Source of the DNA: JAGNRR01 sp964612525
GTDB taxonomy: Bacteria; Bacteroidota; Bacteroidia; Chitinophagales; Chitinophagaceae
NCBI GenBank assembly: GCA_964612525.1
Contig: CAZTCQ010000010.1
Coordinates: 1-37,648, forward strand
DNA length: 37,648 nt
Reading direction: 5' to 3'
Each line of letters begins with the position of its first letter. Position 1 is the stretch's first letter. The position numbers and the translations under genes are program-made. This document shows positions 13,512 through 22,298 of the stretch, piece by piece. The notes below the pieces were generated by a model, which saw only the letters and a list, made by a program, of their open reading frames with translations, was not told the DNA's origin and searched no databases.

Positions 13512-15227
13512 TTATATTTTTTGCATCTGCTCACTCACAAATTCTGCTAACTCTTTTACTGTATTTTCAGAAAAGTCAAATTGGATACCGGCAGTTCGAT
13601 AAAGATCATTTAGATTTTTGGTGTAGCCTAAAGAAAGCGCTTTTGTATAGTTTTGTATAGCTTGTTTTTCATTTTCTAAGTATTGCTTCCACATGGCAAT
13701 AGCACCTAGTTGCGCAATGCCGTATTCAATATAATAGAAAGGCACTTCAAAAAGGTGTAGTTGTTTTTGCCATTGAATAGCACGTATGTCATCTAAGTCT
13801 AGAGTATCAATATTATTTGGATAGAATTCATTTAGGATATTCATCCATTGCGTTGTGCGCTCTTCCCTTGTATGCTTCGGATTTGTATAAATCCAATGTT
13901 GGAATTTATCGATAGTGGCTATCCATGGAAAAATACTCAGTGACCTTTCCAGCTGTTCCGCTTGCGCTCGTTTAAGGTCAGTTTGTTTTTCATAAAAGGT
14001 ATCCCAATGTTCAAACGTAAAAAGTTCCATACTCATACTAGCTAACTCTGCCATTTCCATGGGGTATTCTTTCATGCCGCTGAGTTTTAAATCATGCGCC
14101 AGGAATGAATGAAAAGCATGGCCTCCTTCATGCATCATAGTAATAACATCGTCCGCCGTGCCCGCTGCATTCATAAAAATAAAGGGCACACCCGTCTCAG
14201 CAAGTGGGCAATTATACCCACCGGGGGCCTTGCCTTTTCGGCTATCCAAATCAAGGTGTTTGATGTCTTTCATTTTGCGAATGCAGTTTCCAAAAAATGG
14301 ATTGAGTTTGTCATAAACCGCAATTGCTTTATCCGTCAATTCTTGACCATCTGTAAAAGGATTCAGTGGCTGCTGTCCTTCCGGTACCGCATTTAAATCC
14401 CAAGGCTTTAGCTTGTCTAGTCCTAGTTTTTCTTTTTTGTTTTCATAAATTTTTTCTACCAGGGGCAGCATATACTTTTTTACGCTGTCATGAAAATCTT
14501 CGCATTCTTTTACTCCGTAATCAAATCGCCCCAGCGCTTTGAACATATAGTCTCGGTAGTTTTCAAAACCGGCGTTTACGGCTACTTGATGCCGTTTAGT
14601 AAGAAGGGTGTCAAACAGTTCATTAAGGTTTTCTTGGTCCTCGGCCCTTCGCTTAGCTACCTTGAAATAAACTTCTTCTCGACGACTTCTATCAGGCTGT
14701 TGTAAAAATTTTGCTGCCTGCTGAAGTGTGAATTCTTTATCGTCTACCTCCACACTCATTTTGCCACTAATCGCACCAAACTGTTGTGCCAAAACATTGA
14801 TTTCTGCTTCCAGACTTATGTTTTCTTCGCGATAAAGCTCCACCTGATTTTTTACACTTCGCAGCATAATTTCATAATCTTCGCCCAAGTCTTTAACAAA
14901 GGGAGAAGCCATTAGTTTTTCATTCAGTTTATGAGCAAAAGGCTTTAGATGCGGTTCAATATTCATTACAAAGTTGGTAAAACTTTCTTCATACTCTTTG
15001 TTTTCCGTATCGCGCGTCATATTGATTTGTCGCCAACAAACGTCTTCACTCAAAGCAGCTTCTAACTCGCTACTATCTTGCATCCATTTTTTTAAATCTT
15101 CGATAGAGTTTAATTCTCGAGCCAGAAGTTCTTCAAAATGTGGGATGACATCGTCCTTAGAGTTTACAATAAATTCTTTGGGTAAATAATGTCTTTCTAA
15201 CTTTTGGATGTTGGCGTTTAATTGCAT
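13512..15227 (-). CDS. M3-family oligoendopeptidase (PepF-like)
   Basis: Cytosolic zinc metallopeptidase of 571 residues that degrades oligopeptides. The zinc motif HEGGH is at 366-370, and the third ligand is most likely E394 in EMAELASMSM, 28 residues downstream as in the M3 family. APGGYNCPLAETGVPFIFMN (334-353) and the long helical N-terminal half (about 30-230) fit PepF-type oligoendopeptidases. There is no signal peptide. The ATG at 15225-15227 is 5 nt after a perfect -7 motif (15233-15240). It stands alone on the minus strand between plus-strand genes. Confidence 0.93.
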   Translation of the reverse strand: MQLNANIQKLERHYLPKEFIVNSKDDVIPHFEELLARELNSIEDLKKWMQDSSELEAALSEDVCWRQINMTRDTENKEYEESFTNFVMNIEPHLKPFAHKLNEKLMASPFVKDLGEDYEIMLRSVKNQVELYREENISLEAEINVLAQQFGAISGKMSVEVDDKEFTLQQAAKFLQQPDRSRREEVYFKVAKRRAEDQENLNELFDTLLTKRHQVAVNAGFENYRDYMFKALGRFDYGVKECEDFHDSVKKYMLPLVEKIYENKKEKLGLDKLKPWDLNAVPEGQQPLNPFTDGQELTDKAIAVYDKLNPFFGNCIRKMKDIKHLDLDSRKGKAPGGYNCPLAETGVPFIFMNAAGTADDVITMMHEGGHAFHSFLAHDLKLSGMKEYPMEMAELASMSMELFTFEHWDTFYEKQTDLKRAQAEQLERSLSIFPWIATIDKFQHWIYTNPKHTREERTTQWMNILNEFYPNNIDTLDLDDIRAIQWQKQLHLFEVPFYYIEYGIAQLGAIAMWKQYLENEKQAIQNYTKALSLGYTKNLNDLYRTAGIQFDFSENTVKELAEFVSEQMQKI

Positions 15228-15232
15228 GGGCG

Positions 15233-15240
15233 CAAATGTA
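15233..15240 (-). promoter_or_regulatory. -7 promoter motif before the M3 peptidase
   Basis: Minus-strand TACATTTG, a perfect TAnnTTTG, lies 5 nt before the ATG. Confidence 0.55.
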
Positions 15241-15293
15241 ATATGCTTGAAACGTTTTTATGGTTTTAAAGACAATGCCTAACTTTAACTTAA

Positions 15294-15839
15294 ATGAAAT
15301 TATATTTTCTACTACTGCTTTTTCTTCCGTTGAGCTTGTTTGCTCAAGATGAGAAGAAAGCTCTTAAATTTGAAAGGGCAGGCTTTGGTTGTAGGGGCGG
15401 TGTTGTTTTTTCTTATTTATCACCTTCCAATGGGATATCTACTCGTACTTCTTATCAAGCTGGTTTAGTAAGCCAGCGAAAATTTTCAGACAAAAGTTTT
15501 CTTGTAACTGAACTTCTTTTTAGTAATCAAGGTGCTGGTACTAAGAGCAATGAGTTGGTTCTGTATAACGTACTCGTTCCTTTATTATATCAAAGAAGAT
15601 TCTCTGAAACTTTTTTTGTAGAAGGGGGGCTTCAGTTGTCTTTAAGTTTAAATGGAATCCTACCCAATAAATTTCCATTGGACAATTCAACTTGGTTCAA
15701 TGGAGTATTGGGTGGAGGCGTGAATCTTACTGATAGAAACTCAATTAGTCTACGATTTACAAAAGGCCTTTCTCCAATTTTTAAAGCGCCCAATTTTTCA
15801 CTATCTGCTTTGTCTATTAGCCTTGTTAATATGTTCTGA
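15294..15839 (+). CDS. Outer-membrane beta-barrel protein (PorT-like)
   Basis: A 181-residue protein with a signal peptide (MKLYFLLLLFLPLSLFA, cleavage before Q18) and repeated amphipathic strands: FGCRGGVVFSYLSP, SYQAGLVSQRKF, FLVTELLFSNQG, FFVEGGLQLSLSL, NGVLGGGVNL, SISLRFTKGL. The chain ends in phenylalanine, as outer-membrane barrels do. About eight strands fit the small Bacteroidota OMP_b-brl_2/PorT-like group. Function is not established. A TAACTTTA motif at 15280-15287, 6 nt before the ATG, is a likely -7 element. The next gene starts 15 nt later but has its own promoter motif. Confidence 0.82.
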   Translation: MKLYFLLLLFLPLSLFAQDEKKALKFERAGFGCRGGVVFSYLSPSNGISTRTSYQAGLVSQRKFSDKSFLVTELLFSNQGAGTKSNELVLYNVLVPLLYQRRFSETFFVEGGLQLSLSLNGILPNKFPLDNSTWFNGVLGGGVNLTDRNSISLRFTKGLSPIFKAPNFSLSALSISLVNMF

Positions 15840-15841
15840 TA

Positions 15842-15849
15842 TAACTTTG
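15842..15849 (+). promoter_or_regulatory. -7 promoter motif before the Cys4 protein gene
   Basis: TAACTTTG, a perfect TAnnTTTG, lies 5 nt before the ATG at 15855, implying a leaderless mRNA for this gene and rarA. Confidence 0.55.
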
Positions 15850-15854
15850 CTTCC

Positions 15855-16463
15855 ATGTTGAACGAGGATGATTTAGCTGAATTTGATGAAGAGCAAGACG
15901 ATGATTTCGAAATTCATTATCCTAAGCGTGGTCCGATAGATAAAGTTTTTTATCCATTTGATAGTGAGGAGCCTTTTGGGTTGTGTACTATGTGTCAAAC
16001 TCAGTTTGGCGAGGATACCGAATTTCTGGTAGAAAAAGCTGTGAAGGGTAGTGATGTAATTTTTGAAATTGCGATGTGTTTGCCCTGTGCAGAAGAGATG
16101 CGCAATCAACTTTCGACAGACTCTATGCAGCGGATAGAAGCTTATATGTCCAAAGTGAATTTTGAAAAACGAGCAGAGCAATTTATTGAAAACCCAAGTG
16201 AAAATATAAATGATTTCATAGGGAAATGTGTAGTGTCGAACCAAGTCATTGACAAAAATGAGGAGCATCAAATTTATGCTTATTGTCAAGGAAAAGAAAT
16301 GGTTTATTCTGCTTTGCCTTACGCAATCAGTGGTGAGGTTATGGAAGAAATTCAAGAACTACTTTCGCCAGAAACGAAACAAGAAATGGATGACTTTATG
16401 GATCAATATTTAATTCCTGATGATTTAAGAGATTTATTAAAAGGGCGCCCTGTTTTAATTTAA
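15855..16463 (+). CDS. Cytosolic Cys4 (zinc-binding?) protein of unknown function
   Basis: I do not recognise a named family. The 202-residue product has no signal peptide and is very acidic at the start (NEDDLAEFDEEQDDDFE). Two cysteine pairs, CTMC (44-47) and CLPC (75-78), are spaced like a treble-clef or zinc-ribbon site. The second half is helical and acidic, ending DDLRDLLKGRPVLI. It is directly coupled to rarA, whose start is 1 nt after this stop, so a link with DNA replication repair or simple co-expression is possible. That link is inference from position only. Confidence 0.8.
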   Translation: MLNEDDLAEFDEEQDDDFEIHYPKRGPIDKVFYPFDSEEPFGLCTMCQTQFGEDTEFLVEKAVKGSDVIFEIAMCLPCAEEMRNQLSTDSMQRIEAYMSKVNFEKRAEQFIENPSENINDFIGKCVVSNQVIDKNEEHQIYAYCQGKEMVYSALPYAISGEVMEEIQELLSPETKQEMDDFMDQYLIPDDLRDLLKGRPVLI

Positions 16464-16464
16464 G

Positions 16465-17724
16465 ATGATGAGTCCCTTAGCCGAAAGACAAAGACCCCAA
16501 AAGCTATCCGATATTATTGGGCAAGACCATATTACCGGAGAGGGTAGTGTGCTAGCAAATGCTTTAGCCAATAATCAGTTGCATTCGTTATTACTTTGGG
16601 GACCGCCCGGAACAGGCAAAACGAGTATAGCAAACGTAATTGCCGAGACACTATCGATTCCTTTTTTTAAATTAAGTGCAGTATCAGCGGGTGTAAAGGA
16701 GGTTCGTGAAATATTAAAAACGGCCGAGAAGCTAGACGATTGTATTCTCTTTATTGATGAAATTCATCGGTTTAATAAAAGCCAGCAAGACGCTTTGCTT
16801 CATGCTGTAGAAAAAGGTACGATAACTTTAATTGGGGCCACTACAGAAAACCCAAGTTTTGAGGTTAACTCGGCTTTGCTGAGTCGTTGCCAAGTTTTTG
16901 TATTAAAATCATTGGGTAAAGTACAGTTAGAGGAAGTGCTCGCAAAAGCCTTATCAGAAGATGTCGCTCTGCAAAAGCAAAAAGTGAGGATTCAAGAAAG
17001 TGAAGCCTTATTAAAATTATCAGGAGGTGATGCGCGAAAACTATTGAACGTTTTGGAGTTGGTTCTTTCTCAAAGCAAAGCAAAGGAAATTACCATCACG
17101 AATGAGCTAGTCAGCAAAACCGTGAATCAAAAAATGGCGCTCTATGATAAAACAGGTGAGCAACACTATGATATTATTTCGGCTTTTATAAAAAGTATGC
17201 GTGGGAGTGACCCCAACGCAGCGGTCTATTATTTGGCTAGAATGATAGCTGGAGGGGAAGATGTAAAATTTATAGCAAGGCGAATGATTATTTTTGCTAG
17301 TGAAGATATTGGCAATGCGAATCCTAATGCTTTGCTGTTAGCCAATGCGTCCTTTGAGGCGGCAAACAAAATTGGGTATCCCGAAGCCCGTATTATTTTA
17401 AGTCAATGCGCGGTCTACTTGGCTACATCGGTTAAGAGCAACGCGACCTACGTGGCCATTAATGATGCTTTGTCGCTGGTAAAAAAGACCGGAGATTTAT
17501 CTATTCCTATGCAAATTCGGAATGCCCCCACCTCACTCATGAAGGATTTAAACTATGGCAAGGGCTATCAATACGATCACAATGCTGAAGGAAATTTTTC
17601 GGAGCAAGAATTACTACCCACTGAAATTAAAGGAACCGTTTTTTACGAACCGGGTAAAAACCCCGCAGAAAACAAAACGCGCGAAAAACTTCGCGCGCAA
17701 TGGAAAGAAAAATATGGTTACTAA
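16465..17724 (+). CDS. rarA: Replication-associated recombination protein A (AAA+ ATPase)
   Basis: RarA/MgsA, a clamp-loader-like AAA+ ATPase that acts at stalled replication forks. The 419-residue product has Walker A GPPGTGKT (46-53), Walker B LFIDEIHRFN (95-104), sensor region GATTENPSFEVNSALLSRC (124-142), and the C-terminal tetramerisation region with GSDPNAAVYYLARM and RMIIFASEDIGNANPNAL. The start MMSPLAERQRP is family-typical (either of the first two ATGs). It is translationally coupled to the Cys4 gene (1 nt spacing). Its 3' coding end contains a perfect hairpin (17678-17697) that works as a terminator for the convergent gene. Confidence 0.96.
   Translation: MMSPLAERQRPQKLSDIIGQDHITGEGSVLANALANNQLHSLLLWGPPGTGKTSIANVIAETLSIPFFKLSAVSAGVKEVREILKTAEKLDDCILFIDEIHRFNKSQQDALLHAVEKGTITLIGATTENPSFEVNSALLSRCQVFVLKSLGKVQLEEVLAKALSEDVALQKQKVRIQESEALLKLSGGDARKLLNVLELVLSQSKAKEITITNELVSKTVNQKMALYDKTGEQHYDIISAFIKSMRGSDPNAAVYYLARMIAGGEDVKFIARRMIIFASEDIGNANPNALLLANASFEAANKIGYPEARIILSQCAVYLATSVKSNATYVAINDALSLVKKTGDLSIPMQIRNAPTSLMKDLNYGKGYQYDHNAEGNFSEQELLPTEIKGTVFYEPGKNPAENKTREKLRAQWKEKYGY
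17666..17697 (-). terminator. Terminator of the 17727-18632 gene, embedded in rarA
   Basis: CGCGCGAA (17678-17685) and TTCGCGCG (17690-17697) form a perfect 8-bp stem. Read on the minus strand it is followed by TTTTGTTTTC. It lies about 30 nt past the minus-strand stop, inside rarA codons for the C-terminal TREKLRAQ region. Confidence 0.75.
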
Positions 17725-17726
17725 TG

Positions 17727-18632
17727 CTAGAAACGGATACCCAATCGAATAGAAGGGAATCGGATACTTGGGGAGGTAAATCTTGATTCTATATTGACGA
17801 AATCCGGTGTATTTTCTCGAAGCCTGAATATATTATCGACCAATGGTAAATTAGCATTTATATAGTCAACGCCGGTTTGTATGTCTGCTTGTACATCACC
17901 TGGCAGCGGAGAGTCATTTCGAGTGATATTTATTTCTCCTATGTTGGAGCTATATTGAATGCCAAATAATATTAAGTCCAGTGAAATTCTTTTTAGTAAA
18001 AAGGTTTGAATCCCAAAGCTTAGTCCAGCACTGGCCGTATTCATTTGAACATTAAAATCAAAATCATAGTTTATAGGTTCTGCCGCTGAGAAGGAATCTG
18101 TATAGAGTAGTTTATTGCTATAATCATAGCTACGATATTTAAAGTAGAGCCCAGCAAAAAAGCCCCGAGGAGCATTTTTGAAATAATAACGAACTTCTGG
18201 CATTATGAAGTACTTGTTGATTTCTGAACCTTGAAAACCATAGTTTGAAGGAAAAATTCCTTGTAATGTTTCTTTTTCGGCCGAAAAATTGTCAAGGACT
18301 GATTCAAATAAAAGTCCAAAATCTTCAGAAAGTGATGAGTTTTTTTGTGGAAGTTGATAAAACCCATTAATACCTATCGTAAATTTTCTATTCAAAACAC
18401 GTTCATAGCCTAAACCAAATTTTGATTGAGGCAAACCATCTAATCTTATTTTAATAACGTTTTTTCCGCTGCTACCGTTGCCACCGCCGCCTCTGACATT
18501 ACCTCCCCCTGGTCGTAGCCAGCCATCGCCATTGATGACTTGACCAAAGCCACCGTTGCCACCATAGTCATTTTGTGCTTGCGTGGTATAGGCTACCGAA
18601 AGGAGTAAGAATGCTATTAATAGTCTTTTCAT
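17727..18632 (-). CDS. Outer-membrane beta-barrel protein with Gly-rich N-terminus
   Basis: A 301-residue protein with a signal peptide (MKRLLIAFLLLSVAYTTQA, cleavage before Q20) and then a glycine/asparagine-rich linker (about 23-56, including PGGGNVRGGGGNGSSG). A barrel domain follows with alternating strands: FGLGYERVLNRKFTIGINGF, YFIMPEVRYYFK, RGFFAGLYFKYRSYDY, ASAGLSFGIQTFLL, and a final IRLGIRF ending in F. This resembles DUF3575/OMP-type barrels. Function is unknown. It converges on rarA with 2 nt between stops. A TACCTTCG -7 motif lies 17 nt upstream (18650-18657). Confidence 0.83.
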   Translation of the reverse strand: MKRLLIAFLLLSVAYTTQAQNDYGGNGGFGQVINGDGWLRPGGGNVRGGGGNGSSGKNVIKIRLDGLPQSKFGLGYERVLNRKFTIGINGFYQLPQKNSSLSEDFGLLFESVLDNFSAEKETLQGIFPSNYGFQGSEINKYFIMPEVRYYFKNAPRGFFAGLYFKYRSYDYSNKLLYTDSFSAAEPINYDFDFNVQMNTASAGLSFGIQTFLLKRISLDLILFGIQYSSNIGEINITRNDSPLPGDVQADIQTGVDYINANLPLVDNIFRLRENTPDFVNIESRFTSPSIRFPSIRLGIRF

Positions 18633-18649
18633 ACGAGAGAATTATATGC

Positions 18650-18657
18650 CGAAGGTA
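18650..18657 (-). promoter_or_regulatory. -7 promoter motif before the Gly-rich barrel gene
   Basis: Minus-strand TACCTTCG, identical to the fumC motif and one mismatch from TAnnTTTG, lies 17 nt before the ATG. Confidence 0.45.
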
Positions 18658-18701
18658 ATAATTCTTTTTTGAATTTAGGTCGACTATTTCTCTTGCTCTA
18701 T

Positions 18702-21599
18702 TTAGCGATGGCTAATCCCTAAAGACTCGTATATATACTGCTGNNNNNNNNNNNNNNNNNNNNNNNNNNNNNNNNNNNNNNNNNNNNNNNNNNNNNNNNN
18801 NNNNNNNNNNNNNNNNNNNNNNNNNNNNNNNNNNNNNNNNNNNATGAAGGAGTTTCTAGCCGTAAATAAATCAATGGTTTCTTTTTTCAAATATCGCCTA
18901 CCCTCATAGATTCCACCGTTTAGTAACATTTGCATTAAAACGCTAACGTCTTTGGCAGTCGAAAAAAGACCAGCGTGTCCGCTTACGCCTCCAAACATGG
19001 CCGCGCCCATATCATGAACATAGCCTTGAACTTTTTTATTTCGCCAATAATTGTCAAACTCACTCGGAGCGATTAAGTTTTTTAAAGGTTTTTTTCGTGG
19101 GTTGAATTGTGTTTCCTTCATGCCAAGTGGAGCATAGAAGTTTTTAGCTACATAGGCATCTAAACTCATCCCCGACACGCGCTCCACAATTTTTTGTAGA
19201 AAAATAAAATCCAAATCACTGTACTTATATCGACCTAGATTGGTGAGCTTGCTGTCGTAAATTCTCTTCCACATGGTGTCTTTCCAACGTCGATTCATAT
19301 ACATTCCGTTCATTACTTTTACGCTGAATAAAGAAGAAGGAGTGGTTCGGTAGATATCTTTTCTTGGTTTGCCGGCATCATTTAGGGTTTCTTTATAAAA
19401 AGGAATCCAAGCGTGCAAACCTCCTTGATGTAATAATAGATTTTTGATTTTTACGTTGCGCTTATTCGTACCACGTGCTTTTGGTAAGTATCTTCCTATG
19501 CTTGCGTTGAGGTCAATCTTTCCTTGTTCATACAGTTTCATGACCGATAGAGTCGTGGCTGCAACTTTCGTTACCGAAGCCAAATCATAAATAGTGCTAT
19601 TCGTGACGGGTGTTTTTTTATTATAGGTGTGATGACCAAACGATCTGTCATAAAATACTTTACCATTTTTTATGGCCATTACCCTGCAACCCGGGAAGGC
19701 TCTTTTTTGAATGGCATTGGTGATTAAATTATCAATTTTCTCTAAGTAAAGAGCATTAGCACCAACAGCTGCTGGGCTAACACAACATTTTACTTTCTCA
19801 GATTTTTTTGAAACGCGGTTATCAATTACTACCGTTTTGTTCTCTTTTTTTATAAATCGATTGTTGGGATTAGAGTTGCTTATCCCCAAGGTGCTCGTAG
19901 CACTGGCAATACCGCTACCCAAATGATAGGTAGAATTTACACTCACGGGCAATTTCCCATACGGACTTAAACCGCCCCCTATTATTTCAGAAGCTGTTTT
20001 TATAGTTTCTTCATGTTCATTATAACATACCATAAATCCGCCCGAGTTATCCATCATGGAAATTGCATACGGATTCCCGAACAAAACGGTAAGTGTGTTT
20101 TTATTAGAGGCAAACTGTTTTACAGCCTCACGCTCACCCAAATCTAGTCCATACTTTTTTGAGGGATAACGGCTCATGTTGTGAACGCCTACAATCACGG
20201 CATCGTACTTCGCTAGCTTATTTTTTAATTGACTGATCCGAGATTTTGTGCTGGAATTTGCATAAAAAATATCATTCAATTGTGCCTTGCTCAGCGCTTT
20301 TTTCATTTTGGGGTGACTACTTGTTCCTACAAAAACGTAGGCCGTTTTATTTGATCCTGCTCTCTTTATTTTGTCCAGTACATTGTACGGATCGCTTAGT
20401 AGCGTGATACCTTTTCGTGCTGTTTGCGTGCGCAAAACGGAGGTCAATTTATTAATGTCTCGATCGATATTAGCGGTAGGGATGGGTTGGAAGTTATAAA
20501 GCTTAGCTCGATACTTGGCTGCCAATATTTTCTTTACGCTTATTGCCAAGCGTCTTTCACTGATTTCTCTTTTTTGAATAGCTCCTTTGATTTTATCAAT
20601 TCCCGTAGCCACGTCCTCCGAAAAAAGTAGAACATCATTCCCTGCCTTGAAGGCTAAATAATCTACTTCGCCAGGTTGATAATACTTTGTCACACCTTTC
20701 ATATTCAAAGCGTCGGTGATGATCAATCCATCGTAACCCATTTGGTCTTTTAGCAAATTGGTTACTACTTTTTTTGAGAGTGTGGTAGGTGTGTTCGGCT
20801 TAGATTCTAAGGAAGGAATTTGTAAATGAGCTACCATTATACTTTGAACGCCTCCACGAATTAACTCACGAAAGGGCGCTAGTTCAGTAACTTCAAGCTG
20901 TGATTTTGTTTTATTAATTTCTGGCAAATCTTTGTGAGAATCTACATCAGTATCTCCGTGCCCCGGGAAATGCTTAGCACAAGCTATGATGCCTTTGTCT
21001 TGCATTGCGTTCATGTAGGCAATACCTAATTTACTTACCATTTTTTTATTTTCTCCGAACGAGCGAGAGTTAATCACGGGATTTTTAGGATTATTATTCA
21101 CGTCAACTACGGGTGCAAAATTGATATGAACACCAAGGCGTTTGCATTGTTCGGCTACTGCGTCGCCATAGCGTTTCATTAAGGCTTCGTCGTAGGCGGC
21201 GCCTAAATACATTTGTTTTGGAAGATCTTTAATTCCGCGAAGGCGCATACCCAAGCCCCACTCAGCGTCCATACCAATCAACAAGGGCACATTGCTCATT
21301 TGCTGATATTGATTTGTAAGTTTGGCTTGTTTAGTGGCAGTTCCTTGCATGAAAATTAAACCACCAATTTTTTGATTTTGAATCAATTGTTTTATTTCTT
21401 CTTCATTGTATTTGTCTGTTCCCGAATAAGCCGCCACCATAAAAAGTTGGCCAACTCGTTGCTCAAGCGATAGGGATTGGTATACACTGTCCACCCAACG
21501 GCTCATGCTCGCCTGGGCACTGGCTTGGGCGAAACCGAAGAGTACAATTTGAAACAGGAATATGGCAATTATTTTTTTGATAGAAGAAGTTGTTATCAT
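18702..21599 (-). CDS. GH3 beta-N-acetylhexosaminidase fused to a beta-lactamase-type serine hydrolase
   Basis: A large exported enzyme (about 965 residues, interrupted by the gap at 18744-18843). A signal peptide (cleavage near ASA, about 28) is followed by a GH3 domain (about 40-370) with KHFPGHGDTDVDSH (209-222), the NagZ-type loop carrying the acid/base histidine, and nucleophile D296 in ITDALNM. A GH3 C-terminal-like domain covers about 390-560. From about 620 a class C beta-lactamase fold has SVTK (S675, K678), YSD (793-795) and GHAG (874-877). GH3 NagZ removes GlcNAc from muropeptides. The serine hydrolase part may be a peptidase, esterase or amidase. This fusion is known in Bacteroidota. 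The likely role is periplasmic cell-wall recycling. Confidence 0.9.
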   Translation of the reverse strand: MITTSSIKKIIAIFLFQIVLFGFAQASAQASMSRWVDSVYQSLSLEQRVGQLFMVAAYSGTDKYNEEEIKQLIQNQKIGGLIFMQGTATKQAKLTNQYQQMSNVPLLIGMDAEWGLGMRLRGIKDLPKQMYLGAAYDEALMKRYGDAVAEQCKRLGVHINFAPVVDVNNNPKNPVINSRSFGENKKMVSKLGIAYMNAMQDKGIIACAKHFPGHGDTDVDSHKDLPEINKTKSQLEVTELAPFRELIRGGVQSIMVAHLQIPSLESKPNTPTTLSKKVVTNLLKDQMGYDGLIITDALNMKGVTKYYQPGEVDYLAFKAGNDVLLFSEDVATGIDKIKGAIQKREISERRLAISVKKILAAKYRAKLYNFQPIPTANIDRDINKLTSVLRTQTARKGITLLSDPYNVLDKIKRAGSNKTAYVFVGTSSHPKMKKALSKAQLNDIFYANSSTKSRISQLKNKLAKYDAVIVGVHNMSRYPSKKYGLDLGEREAVKQFASNKNTLTVLFGNPYAISMMDNSGGFMVCYNEHEETIKTASEIIGGGLSPYGKLPVSVNSTYHLGSGIASATSTLGISNSNPNNRFIKKENKTVVIDNRVSKKSEKVKCCVSPAAVGANALYLEKIDNLITNAIQKRAFPGCRVMAIKNGKVFYDRSFGHHTYNKKTPVTNSTIYDLASVTKVAATTLSVMKLYEQGKIDLNASIGRYLPKARGTNKRNVKIKNLLLHQGGLHAWIPFYKETLNDAGKPRKDIYRTTPSSLFSVKVMNGMYMNRRWKDTMWKRIYDSKLTNLGRYKYSDLDFIFLQKIVERVSGMSLDAYVAKNFYAPLGMKETQFNPRKKPLKNLIAPSEFDNYWRNKKVQGYVHDMGAAMFGGVSGHAGLFSTAKDVSVLMQMLLNGGIYEGRRYLKKETIDLFTARNSFXXXXXXXXXXXXXXXXXXXXXXXXXXXXXXXXXXQQYIYESLGISHR
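18744..18843. other. Assembly gap (100 N)
   Basis: Lies inside the serine-hydrolase domain of the GH3 fusion. The short 3' part after it (ending YESLGISHR) is in frame at this length, but true length is unknown. Confidence 0.99.
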
Positions 21600-21692
21600 T
21601 GGACTACAATGATAAAAGATAGTAAGTCCTCACGGTGTTAGCGATGTTTTTTTTAACACTTTCTTTTGTACGTAGAGCGGGTAAAACCTACT

Positions 21693-21700
21693 TATCTTTG
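21693..21700 (+). promoter_or_regulatory. -7 promoter motif before the 21705 gene
   Basis: TATCTTTG, a perfect TAnnTTTG, lies 4 nt before the ATG at 21705. It supports that ATG over an in-frame start at 21666, which would be upstream of the promoter. Confidence 0.65.
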
Positions 21701-21704
21701 GAGT

Positions 21705-22295
21705 ATGAAAAAACTAATTACCCTTGCTTTTCTATTTTTATTTTTTACAACGGTACATGCGCAAGAAAGCAACACGGAGTATGGTGAAAATTTAGTAAGC
21801 ATTCGACCGTATGTAGGTTATGCGACTCCTCAAATTAGTGACTTGGGAATCGGTATATCCTATGAGCGATTTTTGAATGATTTTATGAGCGCCACGGTTC
21901 CTTTTACTTATGGCCTAGGTTCAAATATGATTCAAACGGGTGTGGGCTTAAAGTTATATCCCACGGGTCATGACAGAACGGTAAAATATGCCATTGGGCC
22001 TACTTTGCTTTTTTCTCGTTCCTCGCAAGGCTTTGAAGTGTTCAGACAAGACACGATTAACAACTTTACTTTTAGCGAGGAGATAGACAATCCCTTAACG
22101 CAGATAGGATTTATGTTGACAAATTCTTTGAATGTCACGGTTCAAAAAAAAATATATCTTGGTGCAGAGTTGGGCCTAGGGCTAAATTATTTAAACCATT
22201 ACAAGACTAGAGAAGTAGACGGTGTCCAGATTGTAAGGGATGGTGGTGCCAATGTCCTTTTTATGTTTAGCTTATCCATGGGGTATCGTTTTTAG
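21705..22295 (+). CDS. Small outer-membrane beta-barrel protein
   Basis: A 196-residue protein. The ATG at 21705 gives a clean signal peptide (MKKLITLAFLFLFFTTVHA, cleavage before Q20). The rest alternates in barrel strands: LVSIRPYVGYATPQ, LGIGISYERFLN, SATVPFTYGLGS, TGVGLKLYPTG, YAIGPTLLFSRSS, FMLTNSLNVTVQ, IYLGAELGLGLNYL, and VLFMFSLSMGYRF ending in F. Eight or so strands fit the OmpA/OmpW-size barrels of this phylum. Function unknown. mtgA begins 3 nt after its stop, so they share a transcript. Confidence 0.84.
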   Translation: MKKLITLAFLFLFFTTVHAQESNTEYGENLVSIRPYVGYATPQISDLGIGISYERFLNDFMSATVPFTYGLGSNMIQTGVGLKLYPTGHDRTVKYAIGPTLLFSRSSQGFEVFRQDTINNFTFSEEIDNPLTQIGFMLTNSLNVTVQKKIYLGAELGLGLNYLNHYKTREVDGVQIVRDGGANVLFMFSLSMGYRF

Positions 22296-22298
22296 TAT

